A model generated the notes under the pieces. That model was given only the letters and a program-made list of their open reading frames with translations, made no database searches and had not been told where the DNA came from. Of a stretch of DNA of 64,000 nt, positions 1 through 7,195 are shown piece by piece. Every line of letters begins with the position of its first letter. Within the stretch, counting starts at the first letter, position 1. A program made the position numbers and the translations under genes. Source of the DNA: Oscillospiraceae bacterium. GTDB lineage: Bacteria > Bacillota > Clostridia > Oscillospirales > Acutalibacteraceae. The stretch lies in the NCBI GenBank assembly GCA_015066565.1, contig SVOB01000001.1, forward strand, positions 1,334,531 to 1,398,530, read 5' to 3'.

Positions 1-359
1 GTTTTTTCTATTTCCCATTCATCTTGGAGTTGATATTTATTAGATTTAACTAAATGATAAAACAAACCTTCAATTATGCCCATCGAAGTTATTATATAGT
101 TCTTTATCAAGAGAGTAGCTATAATTTCGTGTAAATGTATTTCTTCAAACTGTAATTGAATATACTGCAAATATTGAAGAGAATATGCAATGTTTTTGCG
201 TAACTCTTTATTCATTCCTCTTAATGACCCATTACTCAATGCATTTTCAAAAACACTTACATAAGTCGGATGCCATCTTTCATTATATTTAACGTCAATG
301 TTTTTTTCCAATATACTTTCAATGTCCGTCATTTCGATTGGTCTTGTTTTTGTGCCCAT
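1..359 (-). CDS. Helical protein of unknown function, C-terminus cut by the window edge
   Basis: An open frame starts at an ATG at 359-357 and runs off the left edge without a stop, giving about 119 visible residues beginning MGTKTRPIEMTDIESILEK. The visible part looks wholly alpha-helical and has a pattern near its end (IIEGLFYHLVKSN) of the kind found in HEPN-like helical bundles. That resemblance is an impression, not a family assignment. A modest AAGG-type ribosome site lies upstream. It is 73 bp downstream of the Fpg-like gene on the same strand and shares its low GC, so it may be the third gene of the TIR/Fpg operon. No function is claimed. Confidence 0.6.
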   Translation of the reverse strand, partial: MGTKTRPIEMTDIESILEKNIDVKYNERWHPTYVSVFENALSNGSLRGMNKELRKNIAYSLQYLQYIQLQFEEIHLHEIIATLLIKNYIITSMGIIEGLFYHLVKSNKYQLQDEWEIEK

Positions 360-432
360 TATATTACCTTGCCTTTATGTTGTTTTATTTAAGATAATTC
401 TATTATCAATATAATAATTACTTGAGAACTTT

Positions 433-1206
433 TTAGTATTTTATCTGTTCGTCAGTAAAGTATGTTGTTTTGCCTCCAATTTTTTGTACAATAATCTTGT
501 GTCCTGTGGGTGAATTTTGCAAATTTTTATTATGAACAACAAGAAAATCTCTTATTTCACCAGAGATAATATTTGGCGATATACTATTAATTGTATCCAC
601 AGCTGTCTTTAATACTTTTTTTACACTTTCAAATAAATCATAAATAATATTGTCTGGGAGATTTCCACATAATGATTCTGGGGAAATACGAGATTCCCAT
701 AATATCTCATCTGCATAAGCATTTCCTATACCGAGTATGTTTTTTTGATCTATCAAAAATGCTTTTACCTTCGTTTTTCTTTTGTTTTTTAAACGCTCTT
801 TTAAGTATTCATATGTAAAACTGTCATCAAAGGGATCAGGAACTAATGGCAATGTGGGATCTAATGTAATCTTTGCTTGTTTCATAAAATCGCTCATAAT
901 AAGTACATCGTTATTATGAAAAATCATTTTAAACACTGCGTTTTTTACATTATATTCATTATCATGTAATTCTCCTTCTCTCATTAAATGAAGCATAATA
1001 TAATGACCACTCTCAAAATCTATTTTGATTTCTTTTCCATAACGAGATATGCCAACTATTGTTTTCCCTAATAGTAACTCGTTATATTTATCTAGATTCT
1101 CATTTGTCTTTGCTTTGTCGTCAAAATACAATGATTTTAGCTTCTGATTTGAATACTTCTTATTCAAATTATTACAAATAACTTGTAAATCAGGTAATTC
1201 TGGCAT
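433..1206 (-). CDS. Fpg/Nei (MutM)-family DNA glycosylase-like protein, zincless
   Basis: This 257-residue protein begins MPELPDLQV, so the N-terminal proline that acts as Schiff-base nucleophile in Fpg/Nei enzymes and the following Glu3 are present. Lys58 in RYGKEIKI matches the conserved beta-turn lysine. The helix-two-turn-helix region is clear at about 146-175 (FLIDQKNILGIGNAYADEIL). The C-terminal four-cysteine zinc finger is absent: the last 36 residues contain no cysteine and end GGKTTYFTDEQIKY, where the usual finger would have Cys pairs. Zincless forms exist in the family (for example NEIL1). The start has an AAGGAGG site inside the end of the TIR gene, whose stop lies 3 bp upstream, so the two are translationally coupled. 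Base-excision activity is likely but the substrate is unknown. Codon use is much more AT-rich than the housekeeping genes to the right. Confidence 0.82.
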   Translation of the reverse strand: MPELPDLQVICNNLNKKYSNQKLKSLYFDDKAKTNENLDKYNELLLGKTIVGISRYGKEIKIDFESGHYIMLHLMREGELHDNEYNVKNAVFKMIFHNNDVLIMSDFMKQAKITLDPTLPLVPDPFDDSFTYEYLKERLKNKRKTKVKAFLIDQKNILGIGNAYADEILWESRISPESLCGNLPDNIIYDLFESVKKVLKTAVDTINSISPNIISGEIRDFLVVHNKNLQNSPTGHKIIVQKIGGKTTYFTDEQIKY

Positions 1207-1209
1207 TTT

Positions 1210-2220
1210 TTAATCCTCCTTCAAGTGCTGAATATGAATTTGAGAAACTTCTTTTGATCCTTTTTTTAAAACGGAGCAATCATCTTTCACAAATTTATAA
1301 TAGTCATTGGCTTCATTGTTATCAATTAAAAATGTTGGAACATTTTTCTTTTTATCTGTTGTAGGATACATAGCAATGATGGTCTTTTTATCAAACATAT
1401 AAAATGAATAAGATGGATAAAAAGAATATAAATATATTTCAACTTTTTCTGAATACTTTGATTTTAAATCTAAAAAATAAGTCAGTGCGTCTTCAATAAG
1501 ACTAGGGATTGTTGCACCATCTGAGAAGTTTTTTGCAAAGCTTTTTATCAATAGTTTGTTTAAAAAATCCGGCAAATAAACCGTTAGATTTTCACTGTCC
1601 TTTCTTTGCAAAAATTCATCAATTGCATTTTGGTGGTTCTCCCGCCAACTTCTAGAATGAATAAAGTATAATGTTACGGTTTTACTGGTTGACAATTGCT
1701 TGTCCATTTCATCGCCAAACTCCTGAAACATTCCGCTTCTTTCAATTCTTTCTTTTTCTTTTCTGATATTGTTTCCGTTCAGAATAATTTTTTTGATTTT
1801 ACAACAAAAAGTGTTAACTGCAGAGCTATAGTTATTATCTGTACGTTCAAAGTAAACACCTTTGTTTATACCTAAAAGATCTGTTGGTAAGTGCAAGTTT
1901 CCTGTGTTTTCTGGCGTAATAAAGAACACTCTGTTTCTACCCAGCTTACCCATAAATAAACCAAATTCAAATAACACATTATCACGTATAGCATTTGTTT
2001 CACTATCTCTGATTTTTGTAATGTCATCAGGAGAGAAGACAAATATTGCATAATCCATAACTAAAGTAGTCTTTTCTAAAGATTCTATTGTTGCTTCCGA
2101 TAATGCAAAAATACCATCCTTCCAAATAGTAACTTCGCAATCATGTTCTAACTCTGCCTGAATTGCATTAGCGATTTCTAAGCCTTCAACAGATGAACCA
2201 ATAAATACTTTCGGTTTCAT
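1210..2220 (-). CDS. TIR-domain (predicted nucleotide-binding, PF10137/CAP12-type) protein with C-terminal sensor-like domain
   Basis: Residues 3-130 match the TIR-like family seen in CBASS TIR-STING and Pycsar TIR effectors: KVFIGSSVEGLEIA at the start, then RDNVLFEFGLFMGKLGRNR, where Glu85 is the expected NAD-hydrolysis glutamate. Residues about 130-175 are a linker. Residues about 175-336 form a separate domain I cannot name with confidence; its strand/helix order vaguely recalls inactive PLD-like folds but no HKD motif is present. The start is taken at the ATG at 2220 because AAGGAAGG lies just upstream of it; a further ATG six codons upstream would swallow that site. It is the first gene of the operon with the Fpg-like glycosylase. 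By analogy with related proteins it may deplete NAD on infection. That role is inferred. Confidence 0.85.
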   Translation of the reverse strand: MKPKVFIGSSVEGLEIANAIQAELEHDCEVTIWKDGIFALSEATIESLEKTTLVMDYAIFVFSPDDITKIRDSETNAIRDNVLFEFGLFMGKLGRNRVFFITPENTGNLHLPTDLLGINKGVYFERTDNNYSSAVNTFCCKIKKIILNGNNIRKEKERIERSGMFQEFGDEMDKQLSTSKTVTLYFIHSRSWRENHQNAIDEFLQRKDSENLTVYLPDFLNKLLIKSFAKNFSDGATIPSLIEDALTYFLDLKSKYSEKVEIYLYSFYPSYSFYMFDKKTIIAMYPTTDKKKNVPTFLIDNNEANDYYKFVKDDCSVLKKGSKEVSQIHIQHLKED

Positions 2221-2238
2221 TTTTATCCTTCCTTGCAT

Positions 2239-2614
2239 AATAAATTATATTAACAATGATGTAACACCTCACCTCATCTAAATATCATTTGGAAATTAAT
2301 TAGTCAATACAGATTGCAAAAATGTACAAAAAAACGACAAAAAAAGACATAATTAATCGGAATTTGGGGGTTGACAAATGAAAAATAGTTGTTCTCACGG
2401 GACCTATGCTCAAATAACAAAACGGTCTTGAGAGTTGAAATTCAAGGTCGTTTTTATGTAAAAAAGCATTTAAAAATTTGGTATATAATGTCAGCATTTT
2501 AAGGCTCTGAAACCCGCATAAACACTACATTTCAAGATGCCAAAATGAGGGTAGCAATGGTATATCATTGCTACCCTCAAAATTGGCTTCTAAATGCTTA
2601 TTTCCTAATATCAT
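2239..2614. other. AT-rich intergenic region between the TIR operon and the methyltransferase gene
   Basis: About 375 bp with no credible gene. A 65-codon minus-strand frame here has no ribosome site or recognisable product. It holds one strong hairpin (listed separately) and poly-A/T runs. The GC is low, and the region may be a junction between transferred segments, but I see no clear attachment site or insertion-sequence ends. Confidence 0.5.
2546..2579 (-). terminator. Perfect 14-bp hairpin downstream of the methyltransferase gene
   Basis: TGAGGGTAGCAATG pairs perfectly with CATTGCTACCCTCA across a 6-nt loop. It lies 36 bp beyond the stop of the minus-strand methyltransferase gene and is followed in that direction by a short T run, so it probably terminates that transcript. 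Confidence 0.7.
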
Positions 2615-3358
2615 TTACTGTGTTTTCTTTGCTTTTACTATCAAAAAAGTAGGCTTAATAAACTCTTTTTTCAAGCCTTCCCGTGTTTTTAATGCTTCTT
2701 CACTCGGAAGCGGTTCATCAATTGCTTCTATCGTAAATCCGCATTTGATAAGGGTATTGATGATATAGCTGAATGTTCTATGATACTTCTCAACTCCATC
2801 CACAAACCATTTTTCTTTTCTGATACTCATATCAGCATAGTTGTTCAAAAGGAAGCCCTTTACGCTGCCGTTTAGTTTTTTGACATAGTTTTCGCCGTTG
2901 TTTTTAACAGCGGTTACAATAGGATGTTCCTGAGAAAAAAGTAATGCGCCATTGTCATTCATTATATTATATATTTTTGAAATGAGTTTTTCAAAATCTT
3001 CTATATAGTGAAAGGCGAGTGAGCTGAAAACGAAATCGAATTTTTCATTCAGTGTATCAATATCCACCATGCTCATTACTTGATAGGTGATGTTATCTGC
3101 ATTGTTTGTCGCTTTGGCTTCCTCAATCATTTTTTCGGATAAATCAATGCCGACGACACGCTTGGCGCCGGCGAGAGCAAACTCTTGGCAGTTGAAACCA
3201 AACCCACAACCTAAATCCAGAACCGATTTGCCTTGTACATCGGGAATCAGTTTTCTCATCGCCGGCTGTTCCAAAAGTTCATTGAAACTGTTATCGCTCA
3301 AACGAGTATTTTTGTAGTTTTCAAAGAACTCGTTATTATCATATATGTTTTGTTGCAT
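2615..3358 (-). CDS. Class I SAM-dependent methyltransferase
   Basis: This 247-residue protein has a Rossmann-fold methyltransferase core. Motif I is VLDLGCGFGFN at about residues 45-55, followed by an acidic residue ending strand 2 (VVGIDLSE) and FDFVFSSLAFHYI as post-II/III. It matches the Methyltransf_11/25 type of small-molecule methyltransferases. A strong AGGAGGG site sits before the ATG. The substrate cannot be predicted. It stands between the AT-rich accessory operon and a broken HAD gene and has a moderately low GC, so it may belong to the same transferred block. Confidence 0.85.
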   Translation of the reverse strand: MQQNIYDNNEFFENYKNTRLSDNSFNELLEQPAMRKLIPDVQGKSVLDLGCGFGFNCQEFALAGAKRVVGIDLSEKMIEEAKATNNADNITYQVMSMVDIDTLNEKFDFVFSSLAFHYIEDFEKLISKIYNIMNDNGALLFSQEHPIVTAVKNNGENYVKKLNGSVKGFLLNNYADMSIRKEKWFVDGVEKYHRTFSYIINTLIKCGFTIEAIDEPLPSEEALKTREGLKKEFIKPTFLIVKAKKTQ

Positions 3359-3395
3359 TGATATCCCTCCTGTAAGAATGGATAATAAAATATAA

Positions 3396-3986
3396 CTACA
3401 TTACTTTACTTATTGTTTCAAGCGTCTGTATTGTATAATTCGGTACATCTGATTTAGGTTGGTACTTTGCAAAGCTCTGCTTTACCCAAACGGTTTTTAT
3501 TCCAAGCTTCTTTGCGGGAAGTATATCGTTATCTATCCTGTCGCCAACCATTACAGAGTTTTCGGGCAGACAGTTTGCCCGTTTAAGAGCAATTCTGAAT
3601 ATTTCCGGATTAGGTTTTTCTACACCTTCCTCAGCGGAAGCAATCACAAAATCAAAGTATTTGCCGATACCCCAATCTGCCAATCTTTGTGCGCTGCCAA
3701 CAGACTGATTTGCGATAATGCCCAGCTTGTACCTTTTGGATAGTTCCTCTAAAACCTTTTCTGTAAACGGATACGGCTTTTCATGTTCCGTGTACCATTT
3801 TGTTTTCTGCAAACTGAAGAATTGTAATGCCTCTTTATACGGATTATCAGATGTTGCTGCGAACTCTATTACTTTGTTTTTGAATTCCTGATAGGTAACA
3901 TCCGTGTTATCCGTTGTTTCTTTGTAACGGATTTCATAGCACTTGCTTTCGTCCACAAGAGTAGAGCCAATATCAAAGAATATATA
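3396..3986 (-). pseudogene. HAD-superfamily hydrolase (HAD-IA type) that has lost its start codon
   Basis: The frame contains YIFFDIGSTLVDESK directly after an in-frame TGA at 3989-3987. That is HAD motif I (DxGxT type), but no ATG, GTG or TTG precedes it. The first usable start is a GTG at 3956, which would discard the catalytic aspartate and leave 186 residues. Motif III (MVGDRIDNDI) and the rest of the domain are intact. Intact relatives usually start a few residues before the YIFFD segment, so the original start appears to have been lost by mutation. A start at a non-standard codon or a sequencing error is possible, so inactivity is likely but not proven. Confidence 0.7.
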
Positions 3987-4099
3987 TCAATTATCAACCC
4001 TTTATAAAGTTATAATTGTATTCTATAATTTCTAAAAAATAAGTCAAGTAATAATTATGGCTTTTTATGGCGTCAAATTGTTATCAAGCACAAAAAGAA

Positions 4100-4138
4100 A
4101 ACTCCCGAAGCCCGCTTTATTGCAGGGTTTCGGGAGTT
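4100..4138 (-). terminator. Rho-independent terminator of the GMP synthase gene
   Basis: A 14-bp stem (AACTCCCGAAGCCC with GGGTTTCGGGAGTT, one wobble pair) closes an 11-nt loop. On the minus strand it is followed by TTTTCTTTTT. It lies about 100 bp past the gene's stop codon. Confidence 0.85.
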
Positions 4139-4235
4139 AATTATTTAAGAATTAATTATTACGAGCCTTGCGAGTAACAAGGTTCTCGGGTACCCGTTCA
4201 AAATTGTTTGCAATTTTGCAAACGGGGTGAGGTTC

Positions 4236-5213
4236 TTATTCCCACTCTATCGTTGCTGAGGGCTTGGGAGTGAGGTCGAAGAGAACTCGGTTGACGTTTT
4301 CTACCTCGCTTGTTATGCGCTTTGTGATATGCTCGAGAAGCTCGAAGGGAACGTTTTCAACCGTAGCGGTCATAGCGTCGACTGTGTTTACCGCACGGAT
4401 AATTACGGGATAAGCGAAGGTGCGCGCGTTGTCCTTAATGCCGACTGATTTGAAATCGGGAACAACGGTGAAATACTGCCATACCTTGCCCTCAAGGCCG
4501 TTCTTTGCGAATTCTTCACGGAGAATTGCGTCGCTTTCACGGACTGCTTCAAGTCTGTCACGGGTGATTGCGCCAAGGCATCTAACGCCGAGACCGGGAC
4601 CCGGGAACGGCTGACGGTAAACCATATTATCGGGAAGTCCGAGAGCCTTTCCGACAACTCTTACCTCATCTTTAAAGAGGAATTTAAGCGGCTCAACAAG
4701 CTCAAACTGTAAATCCTCGGGAAGTCCGCCGACGTTGTGGTGGGCCTTTACGGGACCGCTTTCAAGAATGTCGGGATAAATTGTACCCTGAGCTAAGAAC
4801 TCAATTCCGTCAAGCTTTCTTGCCTCTTCTTCAAAAACCCTTATAAACTCGGCGCCGATAATCTTTCTCTTGTTTTCGGGCTCTGCAATTCCTGCAAGCT
4901 TATCAAGAAAACGGTCAACAGCGTCAACGTAAACAAGGTTAGCGTCCATCTGATTTCTGAAAACCTCGATAACCTGTTCGGGCTCGCCCTTTCTTAAAAG
5001 GCCGTGGTTAACGTGAACGCAGGTCAACTGCTTTCCGACTGCTTTAATTAAAAGAGCCGCAACAACCGAAGAGTCAACTCCGCCCGAAAGCGCAAGAAGA
5101 ACCTTTTTGTCGCCGACCTGTTCTTTTATAGCGGCAATCTGCTCATTGATAAAAGCGTCCGCCAATTCCTTAGTGTTAATACGAGCCATTGACTCGGGTC
5201 TGACATTTGACAT
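4236..5213 (-). CDS. guaA: GMP synthase ATP-pyrophosphatase subunit/domain without glutaminase domain
   Basis: GMP synthase converts XMP to GMP using ATP and ammonia or glutamine. The 325 residues cover only the C-terminal half: the PP-loop ([17 protein letters not shown], about 40-56), the XMP-binding segment and the dimerisation domain ending [11 protein letters not shown]. The class I glutamine amidotransferase domain that normally forms the first 190 residues is absent. It is not hidden upstream, because a promoter and a divergent gene follow directly. The start is the ATG at 5213, preceded by GGAGGG. This is the architecture of two-subunit GMP synthases (GuaAb in Archaea). A separate glutaminase would have to be encoded elsewhere, or the enzyme uses free ammonia. 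Confidence 0.9.
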   Translation of the reverse strand: MSNVRPESMARINTKELADAFINEQIAAIKEQVGDKKVLLALSGGVDSSVVAALLIKAVGKQLTCVHVNHGLLRKGEPEQVIEVFRNQMDANLVYVDAVDRFLDKLAGIAEPENKRKIIGAEFIRVFEEEARKLDGIEFLAQGTIYPDILESGPVKAHHNVGGLPEDLQFELVEPLKFLFKDEVRVVGKALGLPDNMVYRQPFPGPGLGVRCLGAITRDRLEAVRESDAILREEFAKNGLEGKVWQYFTVVPDFKSVGIKDNARTFAYPVIIRAVNTVDAMTATVENVPFELLEHITKRITSEVENVNRVLFDLTPKPSATIEWE

Positions 5214-5246
5214 TTCTGTTCCCTCCGAATTATTAATTACAAAATA

Positions 5247-5275
5247 ATTATAGAATATACTCACTGAATTTACAA
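5247..5275 (-). promoter_or_regulatory. Sigma-A type promoter of the GMP synthase gene
   Basis: On the minus strand TTGTAA and TATAAT are separated by 17 nt, 34 bp upstream of the chosen ATG. The leader is too short for a purine riboswitch. Confidence 0.7.
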
Positions 5276-5315
5276 GAAAAAATGACGTTAAAAGTCGAAA
5301 AAAATTAAACGGTTA

Positions 5316-5344
5316 TGGACAGATTTTTTGTGCAGGTGTATAAT
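5316..5344 (+). promoter_or_regulatory. Promoter of the PQ-loop protein gene
   Basis: TGGACA and TATAAT with a 17-nt spacer, 28 bp before the ATG. It is divergent from the GMP synthase promoter. Confidence 0.6.
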
Positions 5345-5372
5345 AGGCAAAAAATAATTCGGGGGTGTTTTT

Positions 5373-5648
5373 ATGCCTGAGGCGCTTGAAGCGGTTATGC
5401 TTATCTGCTTCGGTTTTTCGTGGCCGATAAATCTTATTAAGAATATTAAGGCTAAAACGGCTAAATCAATGAGCCTGTTTTTCATTCTTCTTATTATCTT
5501 CGGCTATGTTGCGGGAATAGCCGCTAAAATTGTTTCCCATCAGATTAACTATGTTCTCGCGGTTTATTTTCTTAATCTTATAGTTGTTTCTTTAAACCTT
5601 GTTGTTTACTTTATTAACAGAAAACACGATAAAAATTCGTGTGAATAG
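5373..5648 (+). CDS. Small PQ-loop (SemiSWEET-like) membrane protein
   Basis: This 91-residue protein has three predicted membrane helices (about 6-16 extended by the SWPINLI segment, 32-52 and 57-80). The sequence FSWPINLIKNIKAKTAKSM resembles the PQ-loop signature of SemiSWEET and related half-transporters, in which a proline in helix 1 is followed by a conserved basic/Ser-rich loop. Such proteins dimerise to move small solutes. A GGGGG ribosome site precedes the ATG. It lies just upstream of a sugar symporter and an alpha-galactosidase, but separated from them by a promoter. A sugar-related role is only suggested by location. Confidence 0.6.
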   Translation: MPEALEAVMLICFGFSWPINLIKNIKAKTAKSMSLFFILLIIFGYVAGIAAKIVSHQINYVLAVYFLNLIVVSLNLVVYFINRKHDKNSCE

Positions 5649-5652
5649 TAAA

Positions 5653-5681
5653 TTGAATTAATCGCTTTAAAGTGATATACT
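5653..5681 (+). promoter_or_regulatory. Promoter of the symporter/alpha-galactosidase operon
   Basis: TTGAAT, 17 nt, TATACT, with TGA directly before the -10. It is followed by the symporter gene. No clear operator or catabolite site was recognised. Confidence 0.6.
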
Positions 5682-5722
5682 TTTGACATATCCAGGCAAA
5701 TATGATTAAAAAGGATGGTTTT

Positions 5723-7165
5723 ATGGAAAACGTTGTTGAAACTGCCCGTCTTAACACTCAGGACGAAAAGTTCGTAGGAAAAAGCGAGTTTATTCTCTAT
5801 CTTGTCGCAGTATTCTTCTATACAATGATGACAGGTATGATAGGCTCGTACAGAAACGCTTATCTCGTAAATGTATTAAAGGTTCCGTCAACAATGACGG
5901 CGACTTACAACGCGCTTATAAGCATTATTCCATTTGTACTTAATTTCTTTATTGCCGCTTTTATTGATTCGCGTAAAATCGGCAAGGGCGGTAAGTTCAG
6001 ACCTCTCGGTCTTATCGCCGCTATTCCCGCGGGAATTCTTCTTATGCTCTCGTTCTTTACGCCTAAGGGCTTAAGCGGAACAATGCTTCTTATTTATCTT
6101 GTAACTATCGCTGTTCTCTGGGCAATTTCGACCAATTTCGGCGACTCAGTCAATAAGGTTGCGGTTGTTATGACGCCCAATCTTTCAGAGCGTGACAGCG
6201 TTATGTCGTTCCGCAGTATCGTTTCTGCTGTCGGCAACTCTGCACCTCTTGTAGTAGTTCTCGTTATCGGATTAATCTGGAAAGATGAGGGAACACAGTA
6301 TATTATCGGCGCAGGTCTTTGCTCTGTTGTCGGCGTTATCTCAATGCTTCTCGGTATGAGAATAGTCAAGGAAAGAGTTACTTATTCTCAGTCAAAGACA
6401 AACCCGTTCCTCGGCTATGTAAACGTTCTGAGAAACAAGTATGCGTGGGCGATTATCATTTCCGATTTCCTTAAAAGCTTCAGAAATATCGCTACATACA
6501 TGGGCGTGTTCATGGCGGCTGCTCTTCTCGGCTCGACCTCAAAATTCCTTCTTTTCGGACTTCCCACGGGTATCGGCACGGCTGTCGGCATGCTTGTAAT
6601 CAAGTTCCTTTTAAAGAAATTCAACTCAAAGGTTCTTTATATAGCAAGCGGAGTATATTCCGTTATTGCCAATACAATTGCATTTGTAATCGGCTATACA
6701 TATTTCAAGAACGGAAGCAGCGTTCTTCAGATAGTTTTCATCGTTACGCTTTTCCTTATCGGCCTTCAGTTCGGCGCTTCAAACCTTCTTCCGACTATGT
6801 TCCAGGCTGACGTGCTTGAGGATATTGAGCTTAAAACGGGCAAGCGCCTTGACGCAACGCTTCCGACTGTTATCGGCATTTTCACTATGATAAGCGGTAC
6901 TATCGCAAGCGTTCTCGCTCCGCTGGTGCTTTACGATGACCCCGAAAAGGGTTGGTCGTCAATCATTCACTATGTTCCGGCGGCTGAAACCCAGACTATT
7001 GACGTTAAAATCAAGCTGTTGTTTTTCTATACAATTTTCCACGGAATTATGATGTTCCTTGCGGGCGTTCCTTTCTTCTTCTATAAGCTCACGGGCGAAA
7101 GAAAGGAAGAAATGCACAACGCAGTTCTTAAAATGCGTGAGGGAAACAGTTCTGAAAACGCATAA
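5723..7165 (+). CDS. MFS transporter of the GPH (glycoside-pentoside-hexuronide:cation) type
   Basis: A membrane protein of 480 residues with about 12 hydrophobic helices, of the MelB-like GPH symporter type. The start is taken at the ATG at 5723 (MENVVETARL), which has AAAGGA at good spacing; an ATG seven codons upstream has a poorer site. The gene is followed 30 bp later by a GH36 alpha-galactosidase, so the likely substrate is an alpha-galactoside such as melibiose or a raffinose-family sugar, taken up with a cation. That substrate is inferred from context, not from residues. Confidence 0.8.
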   Translation: MENVVETARLNTQDEKFVGKSEFILYLVAVFFYTMMTGMIGSYRNAYLVNVLKVPSTMTATYNALISIIPFVLNFFIAAFIDSRKIGKGGKFRPLGLIAAIPAGILLMLSFFTPKGLSGTMLLIYLVTIAVLWAISTNFGDSVNKVAVVMTPNLSERDSVMSFRSIVSAVGNSAPLVVVLVIGLIWKDEGTQYIIGAGLCSVVGVISMLLGMRIVKERVTYSQSKTNPFLGYVNVLRNKYAWAIIISDFLKSFRNIATYMGVFMAAALLGSTSKFLLFGLPTGIGTAVGMLVIKFLLKKFNSKVLYIASGVYSVIANTIAFVIGYTYFKNGSSVLQIVFIVTLFLIGLQFGASNLLPTMFQADVLEDIELKTGKRLDATLPTVIGIFTMISGTIASVLAPLVLYDDPEKGWSSIIHYVPAAETQTIDVKIKLLFFYTIFHGIMMFLAGVPFFFYKLTGERKEEMHNAVLKMREGNSSENA

Positions 7166-7195
7166 AACAGTTTTTCAGTATTCATGAGGTGAATT

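Noticed and set aside
2300..2497. 65-codon minus-strand frame in the AT-rich gap
   Set aside because: No ribosome site and no family resemblance; likely chance in low-GC DNA.
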